Origin: JABAAW01 sp965216605
GTDB lineage: Bacteria > Pseudomonadota > Alphaproteobacteria > JABAAW01
Direction of reading: 5' to 3'
DNA length: 64,000 bases
Assembly (NCBI GenBank): GCA_965216605.1
Contig: CBDCGG010000002.1
Location: 744,001 to 808,000 of the forward strand
The translations under genes were made by a program, and so were the position numbers. This document shows, one piece after another, positions 34,082-43,303 of the stretch (its first letter is position 1; each line of letters starts with the position of its first letter). The notes under the pieces are model-generated. The model was not told where the DNA came from. It saw nothing but the letters and a program-made list of their open reading frames with translations, and ran no database searches.

Positions 34082-35136
34082 TTATTCAGGTAATCGTGCC
34101 TCAATCCTACCCACCTCCACCCCCCGAAAGTTCTTCAACCCATAGTCCGAATAATTCCTCATCGTCTTATCCCCCTCCAACAATCCCAACTCCCTCAATA
34201 ACAAAACCATCGCCGCCCTCGCCGCACGACTAGCCCCATCAACACACTTCACCGCAATTCCCAAATTCAACTCCTTCACAACCGCCGTATAAACTCCCTC
34301 CGCCCCCGATTTCACAACAAAACGCCCCCCCCCCGCTCGGTCAACAATGTATCCGCCTGCCCGCTGCCCGCCACGAAAAAAGGACGAGAAGACATAGCAG
34401 CAAAAAGTCTTCTCGCCGCCCGCGCACGCACCCCATCGCCATCCCCCTCAAGATGCTGATGAGAAGCAAAGCGCGCCATGCCGCCCGCCAGCGCATCCAA
34501 AGGAACAGCAAAGGTGGGTACCGAACATCCATCTCGTCCGCGTTTTATCTGCGTCAGGTCGAGCGCGAAAAAGTCCTCGCACACCTCGCGCACACGCTTT
34601 TGCACAGGATGGTCGTGTTCGCAATAACCCTCGACATCCCAACCCCGCGCGCGCGCGAAAGTCAGCATGCCGCAATGCTTGCCCGAACACATGTGATGAG
34701 CGGGTTGAGGCTCCAAGCCTTGTCGTACCAATGCCGCCGCGCTCGGCTTGTCTAAGGGAGCGTGCGTGCCGCAAGCAAGGTGTCGCTCCTCCAAGTCGAG
34801 CGCGTCCAGCCACCGCCGCACCAACGAAACATGCCCCTCCTCGCCGCCGTGCGAACCGCAGGAGATAGCAAGACAATCCTGCTCTCGCTTCGCTTCTGCT
34901 AGCAAGGATTGCGTTGCCTCGTCTTCCGTGTAGGTGATCGCTTGCAACATCTTGATCGCCGAGCGTGGAAAGGTCGGCAAGCCCCGTTCGCCGAAACTCG
35001 CTATCACCTCGCCGTCACCTTTGCAAACAACAGCGTGGCAGGCGTGTAGCGATTCGGTGATCAAGCCCTCCTCGCCGCGCATAACATGCACCTCGATCGG
35101 AGCAAGGTTACTTGTGAGTATGTTACCTGCCATCAA
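34082..35136 (-). pseudogene. Class 3 (Rhizobium etli AnsA type) L-asparaginase, frame broken at a C10 tract
   Basis: Two frames join into one asparaginase. The 5' part (35136-34312) holds RSAIKMLQAI (Ser-Lys), SCGSHGGEEGH (Ser), MCSGKHCGML (Cys-Lys) and GCSVPTFAVPL (Cys), the active-site set of ReAV-type asparaginases, ending at GSGQADTLLTERGGG. The 3' part (34315-34082) continues FVVKSGAEGVYTAVV...CVDGASRAARAAM. The break falls exactly in ten consecutive C (34325-34334); eleven or eight would restore the frame. It may therefore be phase-variable or a homopolymer sequencing error rather than dead. Confidence 0.85.
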
Positions 35137-35672
35137 GCAGGCTCGTCAGTGAAAGAGAGCTTGCCGCTCGCCCCGAAACCCTTGCAACCGCGTTCGGTTG
35201 CATCCAATGGGCTTTCGAGAAAGCGCACGATCTCAAAGCGCGCAAAGACGATCTGGGCGATGCGCAAGCCGCGCTCGATGACAAAGGGCGCATCGCCGTG
35301 ATTGACGAGGATCACCTTGATCTCGCCGCGATAATCGCTGTCGATCGTCCCCGGCGCGTTCAGGCAGGTGATCGCGTGCTTCAACGCCAACCCCGAACGC
35401 GGACGAATCTGCGCCTCCATAAAATTGGGGAGCGCGAGCGCAATCCCGCACGGTATCGCCAAGGGCTTGCGCACCTCCAGCATGACCTTGTCGCTAATGG
35501 CAGCACGCAGATCGTAGCCGACGCTGCCCGCGCTCGCTCGCTGCGGCAAATCCAGTCCCTCGCCATGCGGCAGGATGCGCACAGCAACCGCTTGCTCCTC
35601 CACCTGCTTCCCCGCTTGCTCCTCCGCTTGCTCTTCGGTTGCAGTGCCACGGACGGTGCCGTTGTGCGTCAA
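35133..35672 (-). CDS. dut: dUTP diphosphatase
   Basis: Trimeric dUTPase that keeps uracil out of DNA and supplies dUMP. Motifs: SAGSVGYDLRA (1), RPRSGLALKH (2), NAPGTIDSDYRGEIKVILVNHG (3), RGLRIAQIVFAR (4) and TERGCKGFGASG (5, slightly divergent). TTG 35672 is chosen as start because it overlaps the coaBC stop (TTGA). The N-terminus carries a repeat TEEQAEEQAGKQVEEQ (35590-35640) before the enzyme begins. Four-base overlap with the asparaginase gene downstream. Confidence 0.92.
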   Translation of the reverse strand: MTHNGTVRGTATEEQAEEQAGKQVEEQAVAVRILPHGEGLDLPQRASAGSVGYDLRAAISDKVMLEVRKPLAIPCGIALALPNFMEAQIRPRSGLALKHAITCLNAPGTIDSDYRGEIKVILVNHGDAPFVIERGLRIAQIVFARFEIVRFLESPLDATERGCKGFGASGKLSFTDEPA

Positions 35673-36994
35673 GCGAGTGTCCTCTTGAGTGCTCTTTTGG
35701 AGGTGGGATGCACCTCGTCTTGTTTTATTAACCACTGCGCTACCCTGCCAACGATGCGTCTTGCAACGCGCTCCTTCGTCATGGCATCCCATAGCTCCGT
35801 CTCGCCCGTCTCAAAGAGCAGTTGGACACGATTGACCTCCGCGCCGAAGACCTTGCCGTCCGAAACATCGTTGGCGATCAGCCAGTCGCAACCCTTCCTC
35901 TTCTTTTTCGCACGCTGCTTGCTCGCCAAGCTCGCGCTAGCGATCTCCTCCGTCTCCGCTGCAAAGCCCACGACCAGCCGAGGACGCCGCCCGCTCTCCA
36001 TCGCCGCGAGCTCCGCCAAGATATCAGGATTCGCTGCCAGCGCAAGCGTTGCGCCGACCTCTCGTTTGCCCGCCTTGTTTTGCGACGGCTTTGCGGCACG
36101 AAAGTCCGCAACCGCCGCCGCACAAACGGCAACGGCAAAGGGAGCATTATCGAGCGCGTCTTGAGGAGTGGCATCGTGAGTAGTTTGCCGCGTTCCATCG
36201 CAAGCGGCACGGCACGCACGCGCCATCTCCTCGGCGCTTTCTACGCGCAGCGTCGTGATGCGCCTTGAGACAGGAGGAGGTACAGAACTCGCTCCCGCAA
36301 CTAACACGACATCCGCACCTCGATCGGCAAACGCTTGCGCAAGCGCAAACCCCTGCTTGCCCGAAGAGCGGTTGGAGAGAAAGCGCACCGGATCGATCGC
36401 CTCGCGCGTCGCACCCGCCGTGACTAGAACCCTGTGTCCCGCAAGCATCTCCGCCTGCGTGTGGAAGAATTCCATGTGCTCAGCGATCTCCGTAGGCTCT
36501 AACATTCGTCCCACCCCCACCTCGTCGCAGGCGGTCCTGCCGAGGCAGGGTCCTAGTAGCCGCACGCCGCGTTTTTGCAACACGGCGACATTCGCAACAT
36601 TTGCAGGGTTCTGCCACATCTGCGGGTTCATCGCAGGGGCTGCAAAAATTGGCACATCCCGCTCCAAAGCGGCGAGCAACGCCGTTCCCAAGTCGTCGCA
36701 CAATCCATGCGCAAGGCGTGCCAAAAAGTTTGCTGTAGCAGGCACGACCAACACAGCTTGCGACCAACGCGCAAGGTTGATATGCGCCATGCCATCGTCA
36801 TCCTGATCTTGAGAGAACAGATCGCACGCCACCATAGCTCCGCTCGCCTGTGCCAAAGTCTCCTTTGTTACAAAGCGCAGCGCGTTCTTCGTCGCAACGA
36901 CGCGCAGCGCGAAGCCGCGCGCGCGTAACTCTCTACACAAGGGCGGAACCTTGTAGGCGGCGATGCCGCCGCTGACAACAAGCAACAAGCGCAT
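35669..36994 (-). CDS. coaBC: Bifunctional phosphopantothenoylcysteine decarboxylase/phosphopantothenate-cysteine ligase
   Basis: Two consecutive steps of coenzyme A synthesis. The N-terminal flavoprotein decarboxylase has VVSGGIAAYKVPPLCREL and PAMNPQMW with the AHINLARW substrate region; the C-terminal ligase starts HRVLVTAGATREAIDPVRFLSNRSSGKQGFALAQAF and includes the dinucleotide and NDV..G..FG segments. ATG 36994 chosen over a non-homologous extension to 37180. In alphaproteobacteria coaBC-dut is a frequent pair. Confidence 0.95.
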   Translation of the reverse strand: MRLLLVVSGGIAAYKVPPLCRELRARGFALRVVATKNALRFVTKETLAQASGAMVACDLFSQDQDDDGMAHINLARWSQAVLVVPATANFLARLAHGLCDDLGTALLAALERDVPIFAAPAMNPQMWQNPANVANVAVLQKRGVRLLGPCLGRTACDEVGVGRMLEPTEIAEHMEFFHTQAEMLAGHRVLVTAGATREAIDPVRFLSNRSSGKQGFALAQAFADRGADVVLVAGASSVPPPVSRRITTLRVESAEEMARACRAACDGTRQTTHDATPQDALDNAPFAVAVCAAAVADFRAAKPSQNKAGKREVGATLALAANPDILAELAAMESGRRPRLVVGFAAETEEIASASLASKQRAKKKRKGCDWLIANDVSDGKVFGAEVNRVQLLFETGETELWDAMTKERVARRIVGRVAQWLIKQDEVHPTSKRALKRTLA

Positions 36995-37129
36995 CGTCAC
37001 ATCTTCGCCCGCTCGCAAGCAGGCTTGGCATGAGAAGGACTTGGAGAACAGAAAGACTTCTTCGGCAATGCTTGGCTCAAGGTTGTGTGGTATAGTCGTC
37101 GCTGAAGTCGAGCATAGCAGATAAGCCGC

Positions 37130-39043
37130 TTGTCCTCGTCCCAATTCTTGTCTTTGTACTCGTCTTTGTCCTCGTCCCAATTCAAGTCTTTGTCCTCGCC
37201 CTTTGGCTTGCTTCCTCCTTGCCCGCCTCCCGCGATCACGCGCCTTAACAAGAAACCTTGGGCGCTCGTGGGCTTGTCGGGATGCGGCAAGACAACCCTC
37301 GCGCGCGCGCTCGCGGAATCCCTAGGCATCGATGTCTACGATAGCGACACGCTCGTAGAAGAGCAGGAAGGCACTACGATCGCCGACTTGTTCGCGCAAA
37401 AAGGCGAAGCGTATTTTCGCGCAGCTGAGCTCAAAGTTATCCGAAATCTCGCTAATGACCTTGTTAAAAAATTGGCTAAAAATTTGGCGCAAGAAGAGCG
37501 CAAGCCCTTCGTCTTGGCTTGCGGCGGCGGAGCGATGGTTCATCCCGCCACGCGCAAGGTGCTACAAGCCGCCTTCACCACCGTTTGGCTCGATTGTCCG
37601 CTACCCCTCATAGAGCGTCGCCTCGCGCTTGCGAAGGCGCAACAGAAAACGCCCATTCGCCCTCTGCTTGAAAAACAAGAGAATCTTACAGAGCTGCTTA
37701 AAGCCATGCACGAAAAACGCAAGCACCACTACTCGAAAGCCCACGCTCGGCTTGTTGTGTCGGAGTTGGGCAAAGAGTCGGTGGCAGACTTGGTCGCGCG
37801 TTTCGATCTAACAGACGACGAGGGTGATGACGCGGCGCACGATCTTGGCGCAGCGTCGAGTTTGTCGGTTACTGTGAATCTGCCCTCCGAAAGCTACGAT
37901 GTTTTTGTCGGCGCGAATCTGCTGGAACGCGCGCCCAGCCTTTTGCCCGCGCGTGCGGGGGAGGGGAAGGTTATCCTTGTTGCGGAGCGCAAGCTTGCTC
38001 CGTATGCGGAGCTCTTGCGGCAGAGTTTGCAAAACCAGGGGTTCATCGTTGTCGTCGTTGCGCTGAGCGTCTCGGAGCGTCAGAAAAGGTTGAGTAGCGT
38101 CGAGAAGCTCTGCCAGCGTTTCTCGGAGATCGGCGCGGACAGGCATAGTTTCGTCTTGATTTTGGGCGGCGGCGTGCTGTGCGATTTGGCAGCCTTTGCC
38201 GCGTCCGTCTTTATGCGCGGTCTTCCTTTTGCGCTTTTTCCGACGACCTTGCTAGCGCAAGTGGATGCTGCCATCGGCGGCAAGAACGGCGTCAACAGCG
38301 TTTTGGGCAAGAACATGCTGGGCGTCTTTCGTCAGCCTGCCGCCGTCTTCTGCGACACGGATTGCTTGTCGAGCCTTTCCGAGCGCGAGATGCGTTGCGG
38401 TTATGCGGAAATTCTCAAGTACGCCCTGATCGCCGACGAGAGCTTTTTCGTGTGGTTGGAAGCGCACGGCGTGCGGCTGCTCGCCAGAGAAAAAGATGTT
38501 TTGACGCAGGCGATTCTTCACAGCGTTCGCATCAAGGCGCGCATCGTCGAGCGCGACGAGCAGGAGCGTTGCGGCGAGCGTGCGCTGTTGAACTTCGGAC
38601 ACACCTTCGGGCATGCCTTAGAGCGAATTTCTCTGTACAGCATCGCGCACGGCGAGGCGGTTGCTTTGGGCTGCGTTGTGGCGACGCGCCTTGCCGTAGG
38701 AAGAGGATATTGTTCGGCTACGGTCGCGCATCGCTTGGAGGCGCACGCGCGGCTCTGCGGTTTGCCCGTGCGCTTATCCGACTTGGACATCGGCACAACA
38801 AGAGCGCAACAGCTGTTGCGCGCAGAGCGATGGGTCGAGGCCATGAGCCAAGACAAAAAACGCTTCGAGGGAGCTTTGCGATTGGTCTTGCCTAGCAAAA
38901 TCGGCAAATGCACCTTGCAAGCACCGATGGAGCTGAAATCGTTGCGCACCTACCTTGCGCCCATTTTGCAGGAACTCGCCCAAGAAGTAACGCCAAGCTC
39001 AACGCAAAGATCAACGCAAAGATCGGCACAGGGGTCGGGGTAG
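37130..39043 (+). CDS. aroKB: Shikimate kinase-3-dehydroquinate synthase fusion
   Basis: One frame encodes two shikimate-pathway enzymes. Residues ~45-215 are shikimate kinase (ALVGLSGCGKTTLARALA, DSDTLVEEQEG, FRAAELKVI, ACGGGAMVHP, RPLLE). Residues ~240-610 are 3-dehydroquinate synthase (ILGGGVLCDLAAFAASVFMRGLPF, PTTLLAQVDAAIGGKNGVN, KNMLGVFRQP, RCGYAEILKYALI, NFGHTFGHALE, HGEAVALG). Separate aroK and aroB are commoner. The N-terminus before KKPWALVG comes from repeats (TTTGTCCTCGTCCCAATTC twice), so the true start is uncertain; TTG near 37208 is an alternative. A small repeat also ends the gene. Confidence 0.93.
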   Translation: MSSSQFLSLYSSLSSSQFKSLSSPFGLLPPCPPPAITRLNKKPWALVGLSGCGKTTLARALAESLGIDVYDSDTLVEEQEGTTIADLFAQKGEAYFRAAELKVIRNLANDLVKKLAKNLAQEERKPFVLACGGGAMVHPATRKVLQAAFTTVWLDCPLPLIERRLALAKAQQKTPIRPLLEKQENLTELLKAMHEKRKHHYSKAHARLVVSELGKESVADLVARFDLTDDEGDDAAHDLGAASSLSVTVNLPSESYDVFVGANLLERAPSLLPARAGEGKVILVAERKLAPYAELLRQSLQNQGFIVVVVALSVSERQKRLSSVEKLCQRFSEIGADRHSFVLILGGGVLCDLAAFAASVFMRGLPFALFPTTLLAQVDAAIGGKNGVNSVLGKNMLGVFRQPAAVFCDTDCLSSLSEREMRCGYAEILKYALIADESFFVWLEAHGVRLLAREKDVLTQAILHSVRIKARIVERDEQERCGERALLNFGHTFGHALERISLYSIAHGEAVALGCVVATRLAVGRGYCSATVAHRLEAHARLCGLPVRLSDLDIGTTRAQQLLRAERWVEAMSQDKKRFEGALRLVLPSKIGKCTLQAPMELKSLRTYLAPILQELAQEVTPSSTQRSTQRSAQGSG

Positions 39044-39049
39044 CGGCGG

Positions 39050-40432
39050 ATGTCGGATATATCTCCTCTGTCCACTCTGCTTGAGCGTTGGTGGCTTGGC
39101 GTTGTTATCGTTGGGTTGATCGTGCTTTCGGGATTTTTTTCGGGCGCAGAGACGGCACTCACCAGCGTGAGCGCGCGCATTCGAGAGCTGGCACGTCAAG
39201 GCGACTGGCGCGCGGTTATCGTTGAGAAATTGCGCGAGCGCAAGGATTTGTTGCTCGGCACTATTTTGATAGGCAACAACCTCGTCAATATTCTCGCTGC
39301 CGCGCTTGCGACCAGCCTTGCCTTGCACTTTTTCGGCGCGCAGGGCGTGCTATGGGCGACGCTTATCATGACGGTGGCGACGGTTGTCTTCGCTGAGGTC
39401 TTGCCTAAAAGCTGGGCTTTGATGCGTGCTGACAAGACGGCTTTGTGGGTTGCGCCGATCTTGCGTCCGCTCGTCTTCGTGCTGCAGCCCATCACCCGTC
39501 CGTTGCGCGCCTTGTTGCGTCTGCTGAAGGCAACGCCGCAGGGGGGAGATGGAGGGAGGGGAGACGGAAGGGGGAGGGACGGAAGGGGAGGGGACGGAAG
39601 GGGAGGCGATGGGGTGTTGGCGAGCGCGCGCGAGCGAATCGAAACGATGCGTGGTGCGATCGATCTCCACACGCCGCGCTTGCACGAAGGACACAAGATG
39701 CTGCACTCGGTGTTGGATTTGGACGAGGCATCGCTAGAAGACATCATGACGCATCGCAAGGAGGTCGCCATGGTCGATATCGGGTGGGATTTCGACACCG
39801 TCGCGCGATTCGTCGTCGAGAGCCCATGGACACGGTTTCCTGTGTTCGACAAGCGCGAGGATAATATCGTCGGCGTGCTGCATGCCAAAGCCTTCTTCCG
39901 TCAGTGGTACAATCGAGGGCAAAGTTCAAGTCCGCAACAAGACGACGACGCGGCTGTTTCTTTGCACGATTGTCTTAGCGCGCCGTGGTTTGTTCCTGAG
40001 AGCACGAAGTTGCGCGACCAGCTGCGTGCTTTTCAGAAGCGTCGGGAGCATGTTGCGATAGTGGTCGACGAGTATGGTGCTTTCATGGGGATCGTCGCCT
40101 TGGAGGATGTCATCGAGCAAATTGTCGGCAATATCGACGACGAGCACGATGCCTCGACCTCGCAGGAGATATGCTCGTTAGACGATGGCAGTTATATCGT
40201 CGCTGGCGATGTGCCGTTGCGCACTCTGCGACGCGAGATGAACTGGCAGCTACCTGAAGACAAGGCGGTGACGCTGGCGGGCTTTGTCATACAGGAGGCG
40301 CGCGATCTTACCGAGCAGGGACAGCAGTTCGTCTTTCATGGATTTCGCTTCAAGATCTTGCGTAAGGAAGAGAACCGAATCGCCTCTGTGCATGTCACAA
40401 AACTCGACCAAGAACATATCGCAAAGGCGTAA
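39050..40432 (+). CDS. CNNM/CorC-type membrane protein (DUF21, CBS pair, transporter-associated domain)
   Basis: Inner-membrane protein of the hemolysin-C/CorB group, linked to magnesium or cobalt export or homeostasis. An N-terminal DUF21 domain has three to four hydrophobic helices (LGVVIVGLIVLSGFFSGAETALTSVS; LGTILIGNNLVNILAAALATS), then two CBS domains (VFDKREDNIVGVLHAKAFF; VAIVVDEYGAFMGIVALEDVIEQIVGNI) and a CorC_HlyC end (GSYIVAGDVPLRTL). A GDGRGGDGRGGDG repeat (39540-39612) is inserted in the linker. Starts six bases after aroKB, suggesting cotranscription. Confidence 0.92.
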   Translation: MSDISPLSTLLERWWLGVVIVGLIVLSGFFSGAETALTSVSARIRELARQGDWRAVIVEKLRERKDLLLGTILIGNNLVNILAAALATSLALHFFGAQGVLWATLIMTVATVVFAEVLPKSWALMRADKTALWVAPILRPLVFVLQPITRPLRALLRLLKATPQGGDGGRGDGRGRDGRGGDGRGGDGVLASARERIETMRGAIDLHTPRLHEGHKMLHSVLDLDEASLEDIMTHRKEVAMVDIGWDFDTVARFVVESPWTRFPVFDKREDNIVGVLHAKAFFRQWYNRGQSSSPQQDDDAAVSLHDCLSAPWFVPESTKLRDQLRAFQKRREHVAIVVDEYGAFMGIVALEDVIEQIVGNIDDEHDASTSQEICSLDDGSYIVAGDVPLRTLRREMNWQLPEDKAVTLAGFVIQEARDLTEQGQQFVFHGFRFKILRKEENRIASVHVTKLDQEHIAKA

Positions 40433-40446
40433 AAAAACTAAAAATT

Positions 40447-41127
40447 GTGACACAAGATTCTTTCTTTGTTGCGTTGGGTGTTTATGCGCTTGTCGTCTTG
40501 AGCCCTGGCCCTGCGTTTGTTTTTATGACGAAGGTTGGCTTGCAGGAAGAAAGAGCTGTCGCTTTTTTCTCGATGCTTGGCTATGTGTGCGGGGCTACGA
40601 TGAATGCGGCACTTGCTATGTTTGTGGTTGGGACGTTGGTGGAGAGGCATGCGGGGATTGGGTTAGTTGTCTCTTTGGTTGGAGGAGGATTTCTTCTTTA
40701 TTTAGCGGCGGGCAGTTTCAAGAAGGCGCGAGACGGGCGGGTGCAAAGCAATCTCACGAGGGAGGAGAAAGGGCGGAATAAGAAGAGGGAGAAAGGGGGG
40801 GATAAATCTCGTTCGAGGATTGTTGGGTTTCAGAGTGGTTTGTTGGTGAGTTTATCTAATCCGAAGGCGGTTGCTTTTTTCGTGGCGGTTTTTGCGCCGT
40901 TAGTTGTGGGGTTGCCTGTTGGGGGGAAGGGTTTATTGTTGGTGTTTGGTTTTTGTTTTAAGTTTTTGTGGTATGGCTCGGTTGTTTTTGTTTTCAGGCG
41001 TGCGGGGGTTCAGGGATTTTATCGGCGCAATGGGGTTGTTTGTGATGGGCTGTTGGGGGTGGTATTGGCGGGCATGGGGGGGGTTGTGCTGCTGGAGATG
41101 GGGCACTATTGGGGGGAGCTGTTTTAG
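40447..41127 (+). CDS. LysE/RhtB-family amino-acid exporter
   Basis: About 226 residues with five to six hydrophobic segments. The N-terminal FVALGVYALVVLSPGPAFVFMTKVGL is the family signature, followed by ERAVAFFSMLGYVCGATMNAA, and later GLLVSLSNPKAVAFFVAVFAPLV. A lysine/arginine-rich loop of repeat character replaces the usual cytoplasmic loop. GTG start, 14 bases after the CNNM gene. The coding strand is extremely G/T-rich (41041-41100: 5 C, 33 G by hand count). Confidence 0.9.
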   Translation: MTQDSFFVALGVYALVVLSPGPAFVFMTKVGLQEERAVAFFSMLGYVCGATMNAALAMFVVGTLVERHAGIGLVVSLVGGGFLLYLAAGSFKKARDGRVQSNLTREEKGRNKKREKGGDKSRSRIVGFQSGLLVSLSNPKAVAFFVAVFAPLVVGLPVGGKGLLLVFGFCFKFLWYGSVVFVFRRAGVQGFYRRNGVVCDGLLGVVLAGMGGVVLLEMGHYWGELF

Positions 41128-41336
41128 AGGCTTGCTTGCGCTTCCTTGCGCTCGCGCAACATACGCGCTTTGTTTGATGAAGGAAAAACGCAAGACGAGC
41201 GAGCCGTAAGGCGAAGTGAGTTTTGCGCATGGGGGGTGTGGGGGGACGAAGTTCCCCCGCAAAAGACCCCGCGTCAGCGGAGCGCACGCAGTGCGCTTTA
41301 TCTACGCACTCGCGCGAAGCGCGAGTGCGTAGCCTC
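41128..41336. repeat. Palindromic repeat island R6
   Basis: Spacer between convergent genes: ggggggacgaagttcccccgc inverted pair, the 17-base core (41264-41280), gcgcacgcagtgcgc hairpin, the long ctacgcactcgcgcgaagcgcgagtgcgtag hairpin (~41290-41330), and a partial CCTCTTACTCAA word at 41332 that runs into the pyrF stop codon. The arrangement is almost identical to the first part of R2. Confidence 0.85.
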
Positions 41337-42182
41337 TTACTCAATCTCCGCAAGAATTTCCTCCACAACCCGACACGGATCTTCCGCCTGCGTGATCGCT
41401 CTGCCAACAACAATATAATCAGCCCCCGCAACAACAGCTTCAAATGGTGTCGTCGTGCGTCGCTGATCATCAACTCCCGCTCCCCTCGGACGAATGCCAG
41501 GCGTAATCAGCACAGCGTCAGGATACCTCTCGCGTAAAACCCCGACCTCCCTCCCCGAAGCAACTAACCCATCAAGCCTCCCCACCTCCATCGCCTGCTT
41601 AGCAAGCGTCAACACCATCTCCTCAGGACTCTGTCCCAACCCCAACGCCCGTAAGTCCTCCTCATCCATGCTAGTTAACAAGGTGATGCCAACAATCTTC
41701 GTATTGCTTTGGGTCTTGCTCCTCCGCTCCGCCAAACCCTCCAGCAAGCTGCGCGAAAGGCTATGGACAGAAATAAAAGTGGCATCAATCTCATCCAACG
41801 CACGCAACGCCGCCGCAACCGTGCGCGGAATATCGAAGGCTTTAGTATCAAGGAAAATCTTCTTGCCACCCCCCGTAAGTCCCCTCGCAAAAGCTAATCC
41901 CCCCTCCTGAAACAACAACTCCATGCCCACCTTGAAAAAGGTCGCACGCTCTCCCAGCCTCTCTACAAGCCGTCGTGCCTCCTCAATGCTCGGCACATCG
42001 AGCGCAATGATTAAAGCCTCCGCTCCCCCTTCTCTCCCCCCAAGTAGTTTTTGTGGTTTTTGTAGTTTTTGTGGTTTTTGCAAAATTTTCTCTTCCTCAA
42101 GCGTTTGTTTTTTTAATCTCCGCAAGCACAGCATCGCCCATCGCCTCCGTCGAGACGGGTTTTTCCTCGTTCTCGTTCGCAA
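41337..42182 (-). CDS. pyrF: Orotidine 5'-phosphate decarboxylase
   Basis: Last step of UMP synthesis. LIIALDVPSIEEARRLVERLGERATFFKVGMELL, the catalytic FLDTKAFDIPRTV (Lys and Asp kept; usual DLKFHDIP), VHSLSR, VASGREVGVLR, LITPGIRPRGAG, DQRRTTTPFEAVVAGADYIVVGRAITQAEDP. The ORF begins at 42182 inside leuB; a TTG just after the leuB stop near 42075 is more likely. That region encodes QKPQKLQKPQKL from two 18-base repeats (42050-42090). Confidence 0.93.
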   Translation of the reverse strand: MRTRTRKNPSRRRRWAMLCLRRLKKQTLEEEKILQKPQKLQKPQKLLGGREGGAEALIIALDVPSIEEARRLVERLGERATFFKVGMELLFQEGGLAFARGLTGGGKKIFLDTKAFDIPRTVAAALRALDEIDATFISVHSLSRSLLEGLAERRSKTQSNTKIVGITLLTSMDEEDLRALGLGQSPEEMVLTLAKQAMEVGRLDGLVASGREVGVLRERYPDAVLITPGIRPRGAGVDDQRRTTTPFEAVVAGADYIVVGRAITQAEDPCRVVEEILAEIE

Positions 42183-43303
42183 TGTCCAAAGTGCGCACCC
42201 CCCTCTCTAGCACGCGCTCGACCGCATCCTCCACGCGCCCCGCCAAATCCTCGCGTCCACACGACAATCGCAACAACATCGCAGCACTCAAAATCGTCGC
42301 CAACGGATTAGCAATCCCCCTCCCCGCTAAATCAGGCGCGCTGCCATGCACAGGCTCATACATCGCAGCCTGCCTGACTTGTCCATCGCCCCGCTCGCAG
42401 CGTTTCCCCAAACTCGCCGATGCCAGCATGCCCAAGCTGCCCGTCAACATCGCCGCAACATCCGAGAGAAGATCGCCGAAAAGATTGTCCGTCAAAATCA
42501 CATCGAACTGCTTCGGCGCACGCACCAACTGCATCGCGCAATTGTCCGCCAATATATGCTCCAGCACTACATCCGAGTAATCTCGCGCGTGCCGCTCGCT
42601 CACAACGCTTCTCCAAAAATGTCCCGTCTCCATAACATTCGCCTTGTCCGCAGAATGCACTAAACCTTTTTGCTCGTCTTTTTGCTCTCCCTTTTGCTCT
42701 CCATTCTGCTTGTTATCGCGCCCGCTCGCTCGCTCTCGCGCCAAGGTGAAAGCGACCTCGGCGATTCGCTGAACCTCCCCCTCGTCGTAAGCTTGCGTGT
42801 CTACCCACCGCGCGCTGCCATCGGGTAGCACCTGCCTGCCGCGTGGTTCTCCGAAATAAACGCCTGAGCTCAACTCGCGCACGATTACAATATCCAACCC
42901 CCGCACAAGCTCCGCCTTCAAGCTGGAAGATTCCGCCAAGGCATCGAAACAACGCGCAGGGCGGATATTTGCAAACAAATCCAACTCTTTTCGCAAGCGC
43001 AACAATGCCGCCTCCGGTCGCTTTTCGCGCGGCGCGTCTCGGTCGAACTCAGGCGCACCGACAGCCCCCAACAAGATAGCATCGGCAGCGTGCGCCTTTT
43101 TCAAGACGCGCTCAGGCAGCGGATCGCCTTCGCGTAACCACGCCGCTCCGCCGACTGCCTCCTCCTCGATGTCGAGCGCGAGCGTTCCCTCCTCGACGAA
43201 CGCCTGCAAGATGCGCCTTGCTTGCCAGACGATCTCAGGGCCGATCCCGTCTCCTGGCAACAACAGCAGGGAGTGCGTCTTTGAGTTCAGGTGTGCAGCC
43301 ACG
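42097..43303 (-). CDS. leuB: 3-isopropylmalate dehydrogenase
   Basis: Third leucine-specific enzyme; NAD-dependent decarboxylation of 3-isopropylmalate. LLLLPGDGIGPEIVWQARRIL, GAVGAPEFD, ELSSGVYFGEPRG, VHSADKANVMETGHFWR, VLEHILADNCAMQLVRAPKQFDVILTDNLFGDLLSDVAAMLTGSLGMLASASLG and EPVHGSAPDLAGRGIANPLATILSAAMLLR. Start uncertain: GTG 43303 gives 17 bases of overlap with leuD, while CTG 43291 would share the leuD stop (CTGA). A QNGEQKGEQKDEQKG repeat (42660-42715) is inserted before the VHSADKANV block. Confidence 0.92.

Noticed and set aside
36995..37129. Extended N-terminus of coaBC (to 37180)
   Set aside because: The extra 62 residues have no similarity to CoaC proteins, which begin at the MRLLLVVSGGIAAYK segment.
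39196..39888. 230-codon minus-strand frame inside the CNNM gene
   Set aside because: Entirely antisense to a conserved membrane protein with recognisable CBS domains; composition is that of a shadow frame.
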